This document shows, piece by piece, positions 42,465-55,373 of a stretch of DNA of 64,000 nucleotides. Within the stretch, counting starts at the first letter, position 1, and each line of letters starts with the position of its first letter. Both the position numbers and the translations under genes were made by a program. Under the pieces are notes generated by a model. The model saw nothing but the letters and a program-made list of their open reading frames with translations. It searched no databases and was not told the DNA's origin. Origin of the DNA: Trifolium pratense (Eukaryota; Streptophyta; Magnoliopsida; Fabales; Fabaceae); assembly GCF_020283565.1 (NCBI RefSeq), contig NC_060063.1, positions 32,202,635-32,266,634 on the forward strand, read 5' to 3'.

Positions 42465-43828
42465 GTTTTTTTTTCTTTCTTAGTTTATTCTTGTGACTAA
42501 AAAGAAAGGCAAATAACGTTTTTGTAGGCTCTCGAACGCATGGTTATCTTTATTGAATTTATTGTACTCATCGTTGTAACCACTTTTACCTTTGACTGTC
42601 TTGGTAATTTCACTTTTGACCTTGACTGTTGCTTTTTGATAATGACAAAAGGGGGAGTGGTTGGCGCTATTAATTGTTATCCTAAAACTGAAACCACCTC
42701 AGAGTTTGAATCTTATATTAGTTTGTTTATTTTTTTCGTTATAATTTATGTGGAGACTAAGTTATAAAATTGAAATAAATTTTTATATGTAAGGATAAGG
42801 AAAGATTGCACTCTTGACTTAACCTTATGTGACTCAGGGGGAGAGCTTGCGAACCTCTCTTCTGAAGGAAAAATATGAAAATTCATCTCACTTTAAATAA
42901 CTTATTCTTATACTAAATTAAGATATCGTGGATAAAATTTAAACTTGCAGCTTTATGGAGTATCAATCTTACGGGGAGCTTGCAAATCTCACAAACCTAA
43001 GAGAAACATGATAAATTAATTTAACAACAATTGACAATTAATACTTGTGTTTGTCATCATCAAAAAGGGGGAGAATGTTGGAACAAAATTGAGATTTAAA
43101 TGTCCCCCCCATGATTATTAAATTTTTATGATAACAAAGTATTAAATGTACAATTGGAGATACTAAAATTTATTTGTAAGTATGCAGAATTATTTTGAAA
43201 ATAAGTTATGAACACATGCCAGAAGATGACCATTCAAAAGTTCTTAAAGCTCAGAGGATATCAACGTCAGAAGTTGTAAGTCTTAGAGTTTGGAAGCCTC
43301 AGCAGTTGATAAGTCAGAAGATGATAAACCTCTGGATCGATCTTGATCTTTGTGAAGACTGGGTTATGAAGTTTGAATCATTGCATCAACACTTTTATCA
43401 ACGAAGAAAGAGACCTCACAAGTGGTTCAGAATAGCTTTCTTACATAATCCCTAGTCTTAAGGAAGAAACTTGGTTTGTCTCTCTTCTTAGCTTAGAATG
43501 GAAAGTCTTCTCTGCATCAAGCCAAAGTAACTGAAACTCTTATTCAATTTTGGATGCTATTCAAATTCATGTCAAGACAAGTTCAAGCTGACAATCTTAT
43601 CTTCAATAACGGTCATCTGCAACGTCTATATTTCTCATTGGCATATAAATACAAGACGAATTGCATTGCTGCATACAACAATCCTACGCGCGTAATCGAA
43701 TTGAAAGAGCCTCTGCACAAAAGACTTAAAGCTCTGAAGCTCTTGTTCTGTCATAATCTGATAGTTCTTTAAACACTTGTAACTTATCATACTTGTGTTT
43801 ATTTAAGTCTTAGGTGTTCGGGTATGGT
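42465..43828 (+). mobile_element. Element E: Sirevirus 3' end scrap
   Basis: From about 42540 it is similar to the region after the antisense ORF of element B: the TTTGACTGTCTTGG block, then purine tracts at 42647-42658, about 42836 and 43065-43075. The first about 750 bp of an LTR follow from 43076 (TGTTGGAACAAAATTG). The antisense ORF is lost. The LTR is cut near 43823 at the right arm of the inverted repeat. No genes. Confidence 0.75.
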
Positions 43829-44773
43829 CAAATGGTATGGTTTTCCGCATTTGAAGCATCTTCTAGTGAATTCCTGATTCGGGTTCCTGTTTGCTCCATT
43901 TCCAAGTGCAGATGTAATTGGACGATATGGTCGTTGATTCTGATTATTCCCCGAGGGTCGAGAATAAGGCTTTTTGTATTGGTGCTTTCCCTTCTGGTTC
44001 CCTCCTTGAGTTGGATACTTAGACCTAGATGGTCCTCCTACATTCACTCGATTGGTTGCACTTTCCTTCATTGCTTTTATCTTTCTGCATTTTTCCACAA
44101 GCGGTTGGAATTGACGAATCTCCAGTGGCATGACAGACTCTTTAATGCTATGCTTCAGCCCACCTTCAAAACGTTCACATAACCAATCTTCATCAATTTG
44201 ATCTTGGAAGAATCAAAAATACTTTGCCAGCGACTCAAACTTTGCCGCGTATTCCCGAATTGTCATTCCTCCTTGTTTCAAGTTTAGAAATTCTTGTTCC
44301 TTTGCAGTCCTTACACTCCTAGGAAAATATTTATCAAGAAACTTAGTACGAAATATCTCCCATGTGACTTCTTGGTTATTAGCTTCAACTATTTGTCGGG
44401 CTCCCTTCCACCAATATTCTGCATCTCCAAGCAACAAGTAAGTTGCATAGGTCACCTTTAATCCATCAAGACGCTTCAGTACATCAAATATTTTCTCGAT
44501 TTCCTGAAGCCATAAGTCAGCTTTCTCCGGCTCCGGGTCTCCCTGAAATTGTGGAGGATCGTGACGTCTAAAATCCACCAATCCTTTGGACTCAACAGCT
44601 TGTTCCTCCCTCTGTTGTTTTCGAAGGTCTCTTTGAGTCTTCGCAGCAGTTTGTTGGGCAATGGAAGCCGCCATGTTCGCCATGTCTTGGATAGCTCTAT
44701 GCATGTCATTATCAACATTGTTGTTGTCACCTTCAGCATTTCCAGGATTTAAACGTGTGTTTCTACGAGCCAT
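43829..44773 (-). pseudogene. gag: Inverted copy of element D gag
   Basis: Minus-strand copy of the gag at 39703-40647 with the same ATG (44771-44773) and the same internal TGA. It ends inside the zinc knuckle (CFKCGKPYHL) where the arm stops. It gives no functional protein but could pair with sense gag RNA. Confidence 0.88.
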
Positions 44774-45626
44774 TGAATTCCTAGAAGGTAATATCAATTA
44801 AAACCTTATAGAAAGACAAAGTTAACCCAAAAGATACAAACCGTGCTCTGATACCACTATTGTAACACCCCATTTTCAGTAACTGTAGAAAATGGTGTTA
44901 AGTCGTAAAATTTAATCGCGAATATGAATTAACTCTATTTATATACTTTACTTGTAATGGAATAACAATAATACTTTTTTTTTTTTTTTTACTTTTAGTC
45001 TAAATAAAGTTAATAAATATAAAATGAAAAACACATTATTATATAGAATATGCATCATATATTTCACAAAGTCATAATTTTCATGCCAGTAGGCTTACAT
45101 AGTTAAACTTGACAGGTATAGTTAAACTATTTCACAAAACCTGCAAGTAAATAGTTCCTAATTAGATCAAACTATTCTTAGCTAATCATGAGTCATACAC
45201 CTTACACCCTAGAAGTTACTGCCACCAAGAGTCACAAAAGAGAGTCATGAAGCATAGACTTATCTAGTCTACTATAATAACCCAAAAGGCTTCAAGACTT
45301 AATCCTACCATTAGTTAATATTTTACGTACTGCCTAACCATTATTATTACTATTAATGACCATTAGGGAGACTTCCATTATTCCCGTTAGCTTCTCCACC
45401 ACTAGAGTCTTCAGAAAGATCTTCATCAGGTACAATTTGATTCTCATTATTATTCATTCTTAAATTTGCTTGATGATTCACAAAATTATAATAAACTGGA
45501 CTACGGCTACGCACTCTCATACGGGCAGTATGACCAACACGAGGCCTTGGTCCCCTAGGTTGAGAGCCATTATCATCCTCTCTAATGGCAGCACCATCTC
45601 CAGGGTAATATGGTGTATGATAGATG
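43829..45626 (-). repeat. Inverted repeat, right arm (1798 bp)
   Basis: Reverse complement of 38851-40647. Its outer end coincides exactly with the start of the left arm and meets a truncated LTR of element F through the shared bases TAGATG. Confidence 0.93.
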
Positions 45627-45817
45627 TGGAGTAGAGTACTTAGTTGCCGTTCAAACATTGTCCGTAACAGAATGACTATAAAGTCGGTTGATGGGTACTC
45701 CACAAATCATGCTGAGGGACATGAGTGACCTAGATGGAATTTGCCCCTCCTACATAACAGGAGCAATATCTGTAGGCCTCTTGATGGAATATGACTGATA
45801 AAATGCGTGGCCACGCC

Positions 45818-48043
45818 TGTAACACCCAAACCCATTATTTATATATTTCTACCTTTAGTAAAATCTTTTTCAAAATACGCAACGGAAAATCACATTTAAT
45901 TTATTGAATATCGGTTCGAGTATTACACTCCTCTATCAAAATAATACTAATGTAATTAATTAGTAAAAATAGTGTTTATACAAATCTTTGAATCAAATAA
46001 TGTATTTATTGATTATACAAAACAACCTAGACAGTAGACTTTATATACAATATAAAACCCTTTCCCGTGTCACAATCAGAGCAGAGCTTCACCGACGACT
46101 CGACATCGAATACCACAAAACCTGTAAATCTGGACCCCCAACGATCCAGCACATAACACATAAAAGAGAGTTAGACAACATACTCAAAATATAAGTGTAA
46201 GTAAATGGTACTTAGACACTTCTTCATAAAAACATGCATAATCATACATTATACATATACCTCACCATCATTCATGCATATTCATATATCATGCATATAC
46301 TTCATTTATCACATAATCAATCATTCACAAAATACACCAAACATATAGTTTCACGTCATCTCGGACAATACCAAAACATTAACAAATACATTGTTCAGAT
46401 TATGGTCATGACGGACCCTGCGTTGTTCATTTTATAGTCATGACGGACTCTGCTCCTCACATACGGATTAACAATCAACATTTACCAAGTATGTGTCAAA
46501 CATCATTTATCATAAAATGCACACAAAATCCCTAATGCAATCTAATGCTTCACATTCATGTTATGTCCTCTAGACACCTCTAATGCATGTGGTACCATCG
46601 TCTTTATCAGAGTATCTCACCTCCGATATCCTTCTTTATCAAACAAATATAGTTTGATATCCTTCTTTATTGGACAAGCCAATATCCCTAAATATTCATG
46701 ATGCATGCACTCAAAACTCATGAATATACTCATCAACAATTATGGCATATAGCCCATCAACAATAACGTGGAACACTATCCAACGTTCGTCTTTATTAAG
46801 ATAATCAATACCTTAATATCCGTCTTTATCGAATAACATAATTCGATATACTTCTTTATTAGAATAACATACTCTAATATCCTTCTTTATTTAGTTGATT
46901 AACACCTTAATATACTTCTTTGATATTTAAACAAACATCATCAACAATCATCAACACATACAATGCATTTACTCACATTTTTAACACAATACTAATAATA
47001 TAAGTAAAGTGTATTAAGCATGCATTTTATCATAAAACAAACTCCGGAATCGGAATCTACTCGAAAAACTGGGTAAAATACATAATATAACATGTTAGAA
47101 CCCTCAAAGTCATTCAAATTCCAAAACAGCAAAGTGCTGTGCTGACACGGTGGCTAAGCGAGACTTAGCGAGCTGTAGCGAGCAGTTCGCTAAGCGAAGG
47201 TCAGCGAGCTTCAGCGAACCACACCAGTGGCTCACCTGCTCGTAGCGAGCTGCAGCGAGCTGTAGCGAACAGCTCCTGCCAGAACTGCTCAAAACATGCG
47301 ATTTCCACCCAAATTCACCCAAAAATCCCATTTTTCATGTTATAAATCCCAAAAGAGTTTGTATTCACACATAACAAACATGGATAAACACAAAAGGACA
47401 GTCCATTTCTCAGATCTACCTCATAAACATCGAAAAAGTAAGGATTGACACTTTTTCATCAAAACTCTCAAGAACACAAAGTTCTTGAGTTTAATCTGTT
47501 ATAAAACTCGTTTTTATCCATTATTTTCGTTCATTAATCATGTTAAAAGCATGTTAAACATATTAAGAACCTTAGGAACGAATTCCATCAAGAAAATCCG
47601 ATCTAAAGCTAAAACGAAAATGGGGTGGAGGAAGTTCGGGTGAGGAGAAATCGACATTCTCCCCTTCCTCGAGTCACCCACGATTAAGGAATCTACTCTC
47701 ATACCTGGATTCGAAGAAAACACGACGAAGCTCTCGAATCCCTAGCTCTTCTTCTCGCCCTAGCTCCTCAAGCTCTCTCCTCCTCTCTTCAAGAACACAA
47801 AGAACATGAGAAATGAATTTCTCTTTCTCTTCCTTGCCCTTAATGGGCGCCCCCTCACACACACTCAAGGCCCATTGGGCCTCAAGCCCAATTGGCTTGG
47901 CCCAATAACGCGTTAACTCACTCTACTCGCTTTATAACTAAAGTACTCGATAAATAACCCTAGTTATTAACTTAATTAAAATGCCACGTTAAATAAAATA
48001 TTTTAACACATAAAAATAATAATATGAAAATTGGGTCGTTACA
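45818..48043 (-). mobile_element. Solo LTR related to the LARD-like element
   Basis: Minus-strand LTR with ends TGTAACGACCC and GGGTGTTACA in its own orientation and target duplication acgcc at 45813-45817 and 48044-48048. It shares most of its sequence with the 2485-bp LTRs at 2901 and 8272. It has two 33-bp units instead of seven, and an AGCGAGCT-rich block (47150-47280) where those have GGCGTAAA units. It probably arose by recombination between two LTRs of a full element. Confidence 0.92.
47150..47285. repeat. AGCGAGCT/CGCTAAGCGA short repeats
   Basis: About a dozen short TAGCGAGCT-like units with small dyads such as TTCGCTAAGCGAA inside the solo LTR. A similar block sits in the LARD interior at 6040-6150. 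Confidence 0.7.
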
Positions 48044-48874
48044 ACGCCGAACTAAGTCAATATGAGATATTGAGCTTATTCGTTGCTCAGTATATTCTGG
48101 GATCAAGAAATAAGATATTGAACCATACAAGGGTGACACAATCTATGTCTTGTGTTCAATATAGATATAAGGGCAAAGGGGTAATTATACACACGATCGT
48201 TATCACGGAAAGGTTTCGTCAGGTCACATGACATTCTCGTCACTTGGGTAGCAGTGATGTGTTGCTAGATACCGCTCACTGTTTATAATATTAAATATGT
48301 GATTTAATATTATTGCCAACGTTACGAGAACCTATAGGGTCACACACAAAGGACAGATAGATGAGAGAAATAAATAAGTAAGACTTATTTATAAAATAAT
48401 AAGTAGGACTTATTAGTAATTAAATAATTAAGTATGACTTATTATTTAATTTATGAAAAATAGAGAAATGCGGTCCTCCGTAAGGTACGGTGCAGTGCTT
48501 GGCTTGATGACCACACAAGTGGTTCTATAAATAGAACCCTTGTGATGAAGTTTTAAAAGCTTAACCTAATTCACAAAGTGAAACCTAGCCGTCGCTCTCT
48601 AAACCCTGTTCTCTCTGAATCTCTGGTGGAATTGGCTAGCACCGGTCATCGGAGAAGCTCTGTTCGTGTGGACTGAGTAGATGCATCGCTACTTTGCTTT
48701 GCTCGTGATCAGAAACAGTTTCTACTTCAAAGGTTCTGCACTTCAAGAGGTAAACACATAAACTTGTGGTTTTGTGTTCGTTGATTTGTGATTAATGGTT
48801 TAATCAAGATCCGTTCATCGGGATTGTTCCGCTAAGAGGATTAATTTTTGAAAAACCCTCTTAAATCCCTTCAG

Positions 48875-48886
48875 TGGTATCAGAGC
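48875..48886 (+). other. Primer binding site, element F (tRNA-iMet)
   Basis: TGGTATCAGAGC one base after the 5' LTR end. Confidence 0.87.
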
Positions 48887-51800
48887 ATCGGTTGTGATTA
48901 AATCATTTAATTCAATTACCTCTAATGCATATCAATAATTATATGGTGATATAATTATTGTCGAAATGCGTTTACATGATTCAAGCATGTTTATATGGTT
49001 TATATGTTTGTTTTGTCCGTCATATATAATTGATATAAGTATGTATATGATACATAATTGATTTCTTTTAATTTGGTACACTAATCGAGTATATATGATA
49101 TACTTATTAATTCGCTCATTCAGCCTAGAATAAGTAATTATTGTCCATTCGAATGATTAGTGTTTATGCTTCGGAACCATCTTTTCTGGTGAAGTGTAAG
49201 TCACTACGGTCAGTCAGATTGAACAAGTAATTGCTTACCTCTGAATGGAACGATAATTATTGTATAAACGCGTCAAGTGTTGATGCAACAATTAGTTAGT
49301 AATTGAAAGAGATATAATTTAATTTTGAAATCGTTTTAAAATTCAAGAAATATCTTTTAAATTGTTTTAAAAATAATATTACCAATTTTGGGAAATAATT
49401 TGATTCAAAAGAGTTTTGATCAAATAAATCTTCATATTTGATAATTGGAGAATTGTCAAAGATTTAATTCAAAATCAAAATTGGATATTTACGCATTATT
49501 TTCAAAACAGATTTTGAATTCATTTGATTTCTAAAATATCGGATATGAGTTGAATATATATGATTCAGGTTATACAATATTTCTTGTGATTGGCCAGTAC
49601 CTTAGTTTCATTGGTTTTAATTTTGAATTTGATTCAAGTGTTCTCATCTGTAATATGGATTGCGTGAGTTTGAAACCAATTTGTCTTTTTGAAATTAACC
49701 AATTTTGACTTTTAATTTGGAATTAAAGATGTTATTGTTGGTAAACAATCAAAAATATTATTTGTGGGACAAATAATAAACAATAATTTGAATTTTCTTA
49801 ATGGTTAAGATATTTCCAAATCGATTGCCTATAATTTGTTACAAGTGATTCTTAATAGTTAAGATTTGGTTTGGTGTTTTAAAGTGATCCAATTGATTCA
49901 AAAGGTTTGATTCGATCCGTTTTAAATTAATTATTTGAATTATTTAAAGTTTATTCAAAAGGAGTTTTGATTAATTAAATTACCATATTTGATGATTATA
50001 GAATCATTAAAGATTTGATTCAAAATATTTAATTTAGAATTAAAAGATTTGAATAAAATAAAATTGATTTGGTACTTTTAAAGCGATGATGAATCAAAAG
50101 GTTTGATTCTGATTTAAATTAATTCAAAAGTGTTTTGATTAATTGTTAAAGATTTGATTTAAAAGTTTAGCATAAATTTAGCATAATTTTTTTTTTTATG
50201 AATCAAAAGATTTGATTGTAGATTAAAAGATTTGAATCAGTTTTACTTTGATTTGATATATATCCATGTGATGCGATATTATTTTGAAATAATATTAGTT
50301 TGTTATGCCAATAAAACAGAAAGAATACTTTTTTTTTTTTGGCGCTAGTTTGTTAAGATACAAAATTTATCTAACTTTATGTTTCCATAAAAATCTGAAA
50401 CATTGTTATTGGCATAACAATATAATATTAATTTAATAATAATAGTAATAATATGATGTTATTATTACTTATTTATTTATTTATTTATTAAATATATGGT
50501 ATATGGTTATGACCTTAGATATGTGGTTTATTTTAAAATACGGTCTCTGTTTCGTGCATTTTATTTATTTATTTATTTAGTTACTTAAATAATGTAATTG
50601 CTCGAGTTCAAAAGAGACAACGCCAAATGATGATACCGATGGAGAAGCTTGAGAAGTTTGCTCGAGGGTCAAAGAATTGTAATAAAGTAGTTTATTTAAT
50701 TCTTGTGCGTTAGGAGGTCATAACCATACTACCTAGTCTATTTTATTTTATGTATGTGATGCATGAGATGTATGTTTTAATTATATTTGCCATGTATGTT
50801 TTATATAATTATTAAACGCATATTTACATGAATGTCATGTAAAGTGAAACGCGTGTATAAGATACACATGTCGGTGAGATCAAATTCAATTAAAAATCCT
50901 TCAAGTACTCATAAAGACTAATATTGAAGATGTAGGTCTTGCCAACGCAAGGTGAATTTTCTATACTAGTAAGATGTGTCTATATTAAGTTTTATGCTTT
51001 CCAAAGAATAGCACCCTTCAAGATCAATATCGATTAATGTAGGTTTTGCCAACGTAAAGTGCATTGTCAATATTGATAAGTTGCGGTGAGATAACCAGTT
51101 TATCCGATTGCTATTTATTGGGTTTAACTTAACTAAAGAAAAATATAATATGATTATATGACTTTAGAAGCAAATGTTGGGTTATTCCATATGATGGATT
51201 AAAATAAGTGTTATTCACCCAACGGAAAGGATATGAGAGTTGTATGAGATACAATTGGAAATAGTTTCCTACCTAAATAACTACGTTTTGTGTAATCAGC
51301 CCAACGCTGACTTAAAACAAAGTGAAATATGGATCTCATTCCCACTAGAAAATTTTCAACGGGATTTTCCGAATCAAATGTCGAGGGTCATTTGTTTTGA
51401 GTAAAATAGTGGGAGCATATTTAATTAAAGACCTAGTTAAATATGTTTTAATCATGATACAAATATTCTTATCTTCATAATTAGATATATTTGGCATATA
51501 GTTTATATTTCACTAAAGGTCCTTACGAAGGACATAAGGTTCGGAAAAGAGTTTCTGAATTGGTACATATTGAGAATTGTTCTCAAATACGAGAAAAACT
51601 ACTAATAGTTTTGAAAGAGTCAAAATGGAAGTAAGACTTCTTCATACATCTTGTTATAGAAAGTTAAATTATTTACTTTTACATCTAAGGTATATGATAC
51701 TAGATGCAAATTTCATATTTGTTGAAATATGAAATTGTTTTAAAGAAGTAAAAATTTGACTATAGATAAAGTCAACTTACGTTTAGAATGAAATAGTTTC

Positions 51801-52879
51801 ATTGATCATATAAGTTGAGTTTAACATGGAACCAAATAATTGTTATTAAATTTCATTTAATAATAGAAGCATTGAGCCTAAACCTTGTATTGACAACAAA
51901 AGGACTACTTGTTTCATTTCTCTTACTTCATTTACATTGCTAATAAGTTTAATAGATGTGAATATGTGTATTTGACACAAACTATGATTCTTTGAATTTG
52001 TTCAAAGGATTCATGAATGAATGAAGTAAAGGAAATTTTGAAAAGTATTTAGACCATACAAACATGTCGTGATGGTAAATGCTTAAATAAGAAGTATAAT
52101 AATAACTATTTATATTACATCATGTTTGACATGTTTACATATAAGATAGTTCATTTATATCTCTTACGACTCTTTTTTGAAAAATTATTTTAATTACAGT
52201 TATTCTTTACCCACAACAAGTTCCAATAAATCAAATCATAAAGACACCATATTCGATATGGAGGTAAGAGTACCTTATTTGACTTTATGATAGTTTGAGA
52301 TTGTAAGGTTTATTAGATAAACTTAATCCCAAATTGAATGAATGTGTATTTGTGGAAGTACCTAAGGGATACTAATTTTACGACACTCTCTAGGATAAAA
52401 GTTGTTTTATTACATGAACTGAAATATTTCTTTAGAAGAAATATGTCTCTAAAAGAGACAGTGGGAGTGACGTAAAACTTGAGTAAATTCAAGTAACACA
52501 AAACACATGTCCTTTCAAAATTGGAACACGAATCAATTCCACAAGGTTGTTGTTGGACTACCGGTTCGAGTAGCACAAGAACTAGATGAGTCTAATATGT
52601 CCTATCAAAAGTTGAAGGACATGGCCTCACCATAACACTTCTGGCGGATAGATAACGAGGTTCTATTCCTTAATTGGAATGACATTACATATGTATTTGA
52701 CATATGGATAGGGTTTTGTTAATCTAAAGGATGCTAGAAAAGTATATAAATTACAAAATTCATTTGTGAATTTGTTCAAATTTCTCAAAGTTGAATTATC
52801 AATTTTATTGATCAAGTTTTATGAAAACAAAGATTAATAAAGGAAATCTTGTGCACACAAGAAAGTCAGTGGGAGTATT
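48887..52879 (+). other. Eroded interior of element F
   Basis: Very AT-rich DNA with repeated TTTGATTCAAAA-like words (49300-50250) and many stops. No gag, protease or integrase motif could be recognised with confidence. Confidence 0.55.
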
Positions 52880-53600
52880 TAAATTAATCTGGTATTGTAT
52901 GTGGATGACATACTGATCATCAAGACAATTTTCATACACTACACATGTAAGACATGATTAGGTAATTGTTTCTTGATTAAATGCTTAGGTGAGACTTCCT
53001 AAAAGATAGGAATCAAGATCTATATAGATAGATTGTTGACATATCTCAACCTTAACCTATGTACAAATTTGATGAAGTGTACAGACACCTCATGTGCTTA
53101 ATTTTATTGAAATTATTGCATACGTCACATGATGTATTTTTGTCTCAAAGACAATATCCAACCTCATTGGATGAGAAAGGGATGCATGAGAAGTATCCAA
53201 ATGCTTTGGCAATTAGGTTGATCATGTATATCATGATATGTACTAGACCAGATGTACTATATGCTATTAGCATAAACAAATATGTACCAATTATTTCTAG
53301 TGATTGTCATTAGATCACCATCAAGAATATCCATGGATATCTTAAAATCACTAAGGATGACTTCTTGATTGGATCTGGAAATGATCATTGTAAATGAGTT
53401 ACAATGATATTGATTATCCAAAACTGAAGAACAGTATACCCAGATTGTAGTCTGGAATAAACTTTATGCTCGGATGTCAAATCTGTAAGCTTACAAGCTT
53501 CAGAAGATTGATATATCTATTACAAAGGTCAGATATATGATTTGAATCGTTTGTCTCATAAGATGAGGCAGAAAATTGTTTTCCTTACGTTGCAGATTCC
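52880..53600 (+). pseudogene. pol: Element F reverse transcriptase/RNase H remnant
   Basis: Scattered fragments survive: LVLYVDDILII-like coding at about 52887-52920 and a stretch near 53204-53275 reading like the Copia segment MYIMICTRPDVLYAIS. A frame near 53400 resembles the start of RNase H. Stops and frame changes lie between them. It cannot be functional. Confidence 0.7.
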
Positions 53601-53697
53601 CTTGACCTCATTAAAGATGGTAATGGTTTAATCTTGCAAGCAACGGAAAACCAGATCTTGAGTTAATATCTGATTGGCTTTAGTGCTAGTGGGAGAT

Positions 53698-55191
53698 TGT
53701 TGGAGTAAGCCCTAAAAGCCAATCTATTTTGATAGAATCGTCTTTTGTATGATGACTTTGATTTATATATTTAATATATATAATAAGGCATTTCTTTATT
53801 ATGTTTGTTTCAAGCTAATAAAGTCCCTAGAATAGCTAGTCTAATTAATGGAACATTAAGTGTGACTTAATAGTGAGACTCCATTAAACATAAGGACACT
53901 ATTCTTAAGTATCCATAGTCAAGTTTTACTGTGATGTGGGATAACGATAAAACATAGAGACTATTATGTGAGTAGACTGATGACCTCATCTCACGAGTCA
54001 TGGATATGAGATATCAAGTCTTCACATAGATATAAATATTAGGAGTAATATTTATATTGGATTGACCCGCCATGAGAATGCTACATTATATGTTATGAAA
54101 AGTGTCATAAGTTATTCTCATAGTGATAATGGTGTATACCACCCTTCGACCTGAAACCGCTATGGACCCTAGATGTGGAGTAGAGTACTTAGTTGCCGTT
54201 CAAACATTGTCCGTAACAGGATGACTATAAAGTCGGTTGATGGGTACTCCATAAATCATGCTGAGGGACATGAGTGACCTAGATGGAATTTGCCCCTCCT
54301 ACATAACAGGAGCAATATCTGTAGGCCTCTTGATGGAATATGACTGATAAAATGCGTGGCCACGCCGAACTAAGTCAATATGAGATATTGAGCTTATTCG
54401 TTGCTCAGTATATTCTGGGATCAAGAAATAAGATATTGAACCATACAAGGGTGACACAATCTATGCCTTGTGTTCAATATAGATATAAGGGCAAAGGGGT
54501 AATTATACACACGATCGTTATCACGGAAAGGTTTCGTCAGATCACATGACATTCTCGTCACTTGGGTAGCAGTGATGTGTTGCTAGATACCGCTCACTGT
54601 TTATAATATTAAATATGTGATTTAATATTATTGCCAACGTTACGAGAACCTATAGGGTCACACACAAAGGACAGATAGATGAGAGAAATAAATAAGTAAG
54701 ACTTATTTATAAAATAATAAGTAGGACTTATTAGTAATTAAATAATTAAGTATGAGTTATTATTTAATTTATGAAAAATAGAGAAATGCGGTCCTCCGTA
54801 AGGTACGGTGCAGTGCTTGGCTTGATGATCACACAAGTGGTTCTATAAATAGAACCCTTGTGATGAAGTTTTAAAAGCTTAACCTAATTCACAAAGTGAA
54901 ACCTAGCCGTCGCTCTCTAAACCCTGTTCTCTCTGAATCTCTGGTGGAATTGGCTAGCACCGGTCATCGGAGAAGCTCTGTTCGTGTGGACTAAGTAGAT
55001 GCATCGCTACTTTGCTTTGCTCGTGATCAGAAACAGTTTCTACTTCAAAGGTTCTGCACTTCAAGAGGTAAACACATAAACTTGTGGTTTTGTGTTCGTT
55101 GATTTGTGATTAATGGTTTAATCAAGATCCGTTCATCGGGATTGTTCCGCTAAGAGGATTAATTTTTGAAAAACCCTCTTAAATCCCTTCA
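53698..55191 (+). repeat. Element F 3' LTR
   Basis: 1494 bp, TGTTGGAGTAAGCCC...AAATCCCTTCA, preceded by the purine tract AGTGGGAGAT. It is followed by element G coding sequence. Confidence 0.92.
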
Positions 55192-55373
55192 CTTAGAGGA
55201 TCAGAGGATAGAAACTGAGAGGATCGCTCAAGAAGCTGCATTGCTCACTCAAGAACAAGTGCCTATGATAGAGGAACAAGTGCTTATGATTGATTATTCA
55301 GAGGATGGTGAATCTTCATCTGATAAAGGAAAAGCTCCTATGGAAGCAAATGTGGATCATCTGAGGGTCTTGG

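Larger units (their letters stand above)
45627..48873 (+). repeat. Element F 5' LTR, truncated and interrupted
   Basis: It matches 54177-55191 except for the 2226-bp solo LTR at 45818-48043 and its duplicated acgcc. It ends AAATCCCTTCA before the primer site. Confidence 0.9.
45627..55191 (+). mobile_element. Element F: decayed Copia retrotransposon
   Basis: A truncated 5' LTR (45627-48873, interrupted by a solo LTR) and a complete 1494-bp 3' LTR (53698-55191) flank 4.8 kb of eroded interior with a primer site and a purine tract AGTGGGAGAT. The LTRs are still very similar (few differences by eye). The left end is missing because the inverted-repeat unit joins at LTR position about 475. It lies inside the env-like gene of element G. 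Confidence 0.85.

Noticed and set aside
38851..45626. A DNA transposon with 1.8-kb terminal inverted repeats
   Set aside because: The arms consist of Gypsy LTR/gag sequence, the ends are not transposon-like and no target duplication flanks them.
52313..53313. Short frames in the interior of element F
   Set aside because: They are chance frames in decayed Copia sequence. The 53059-53313 frame overlaps a reverse transcriptase remnant but is not a gene.
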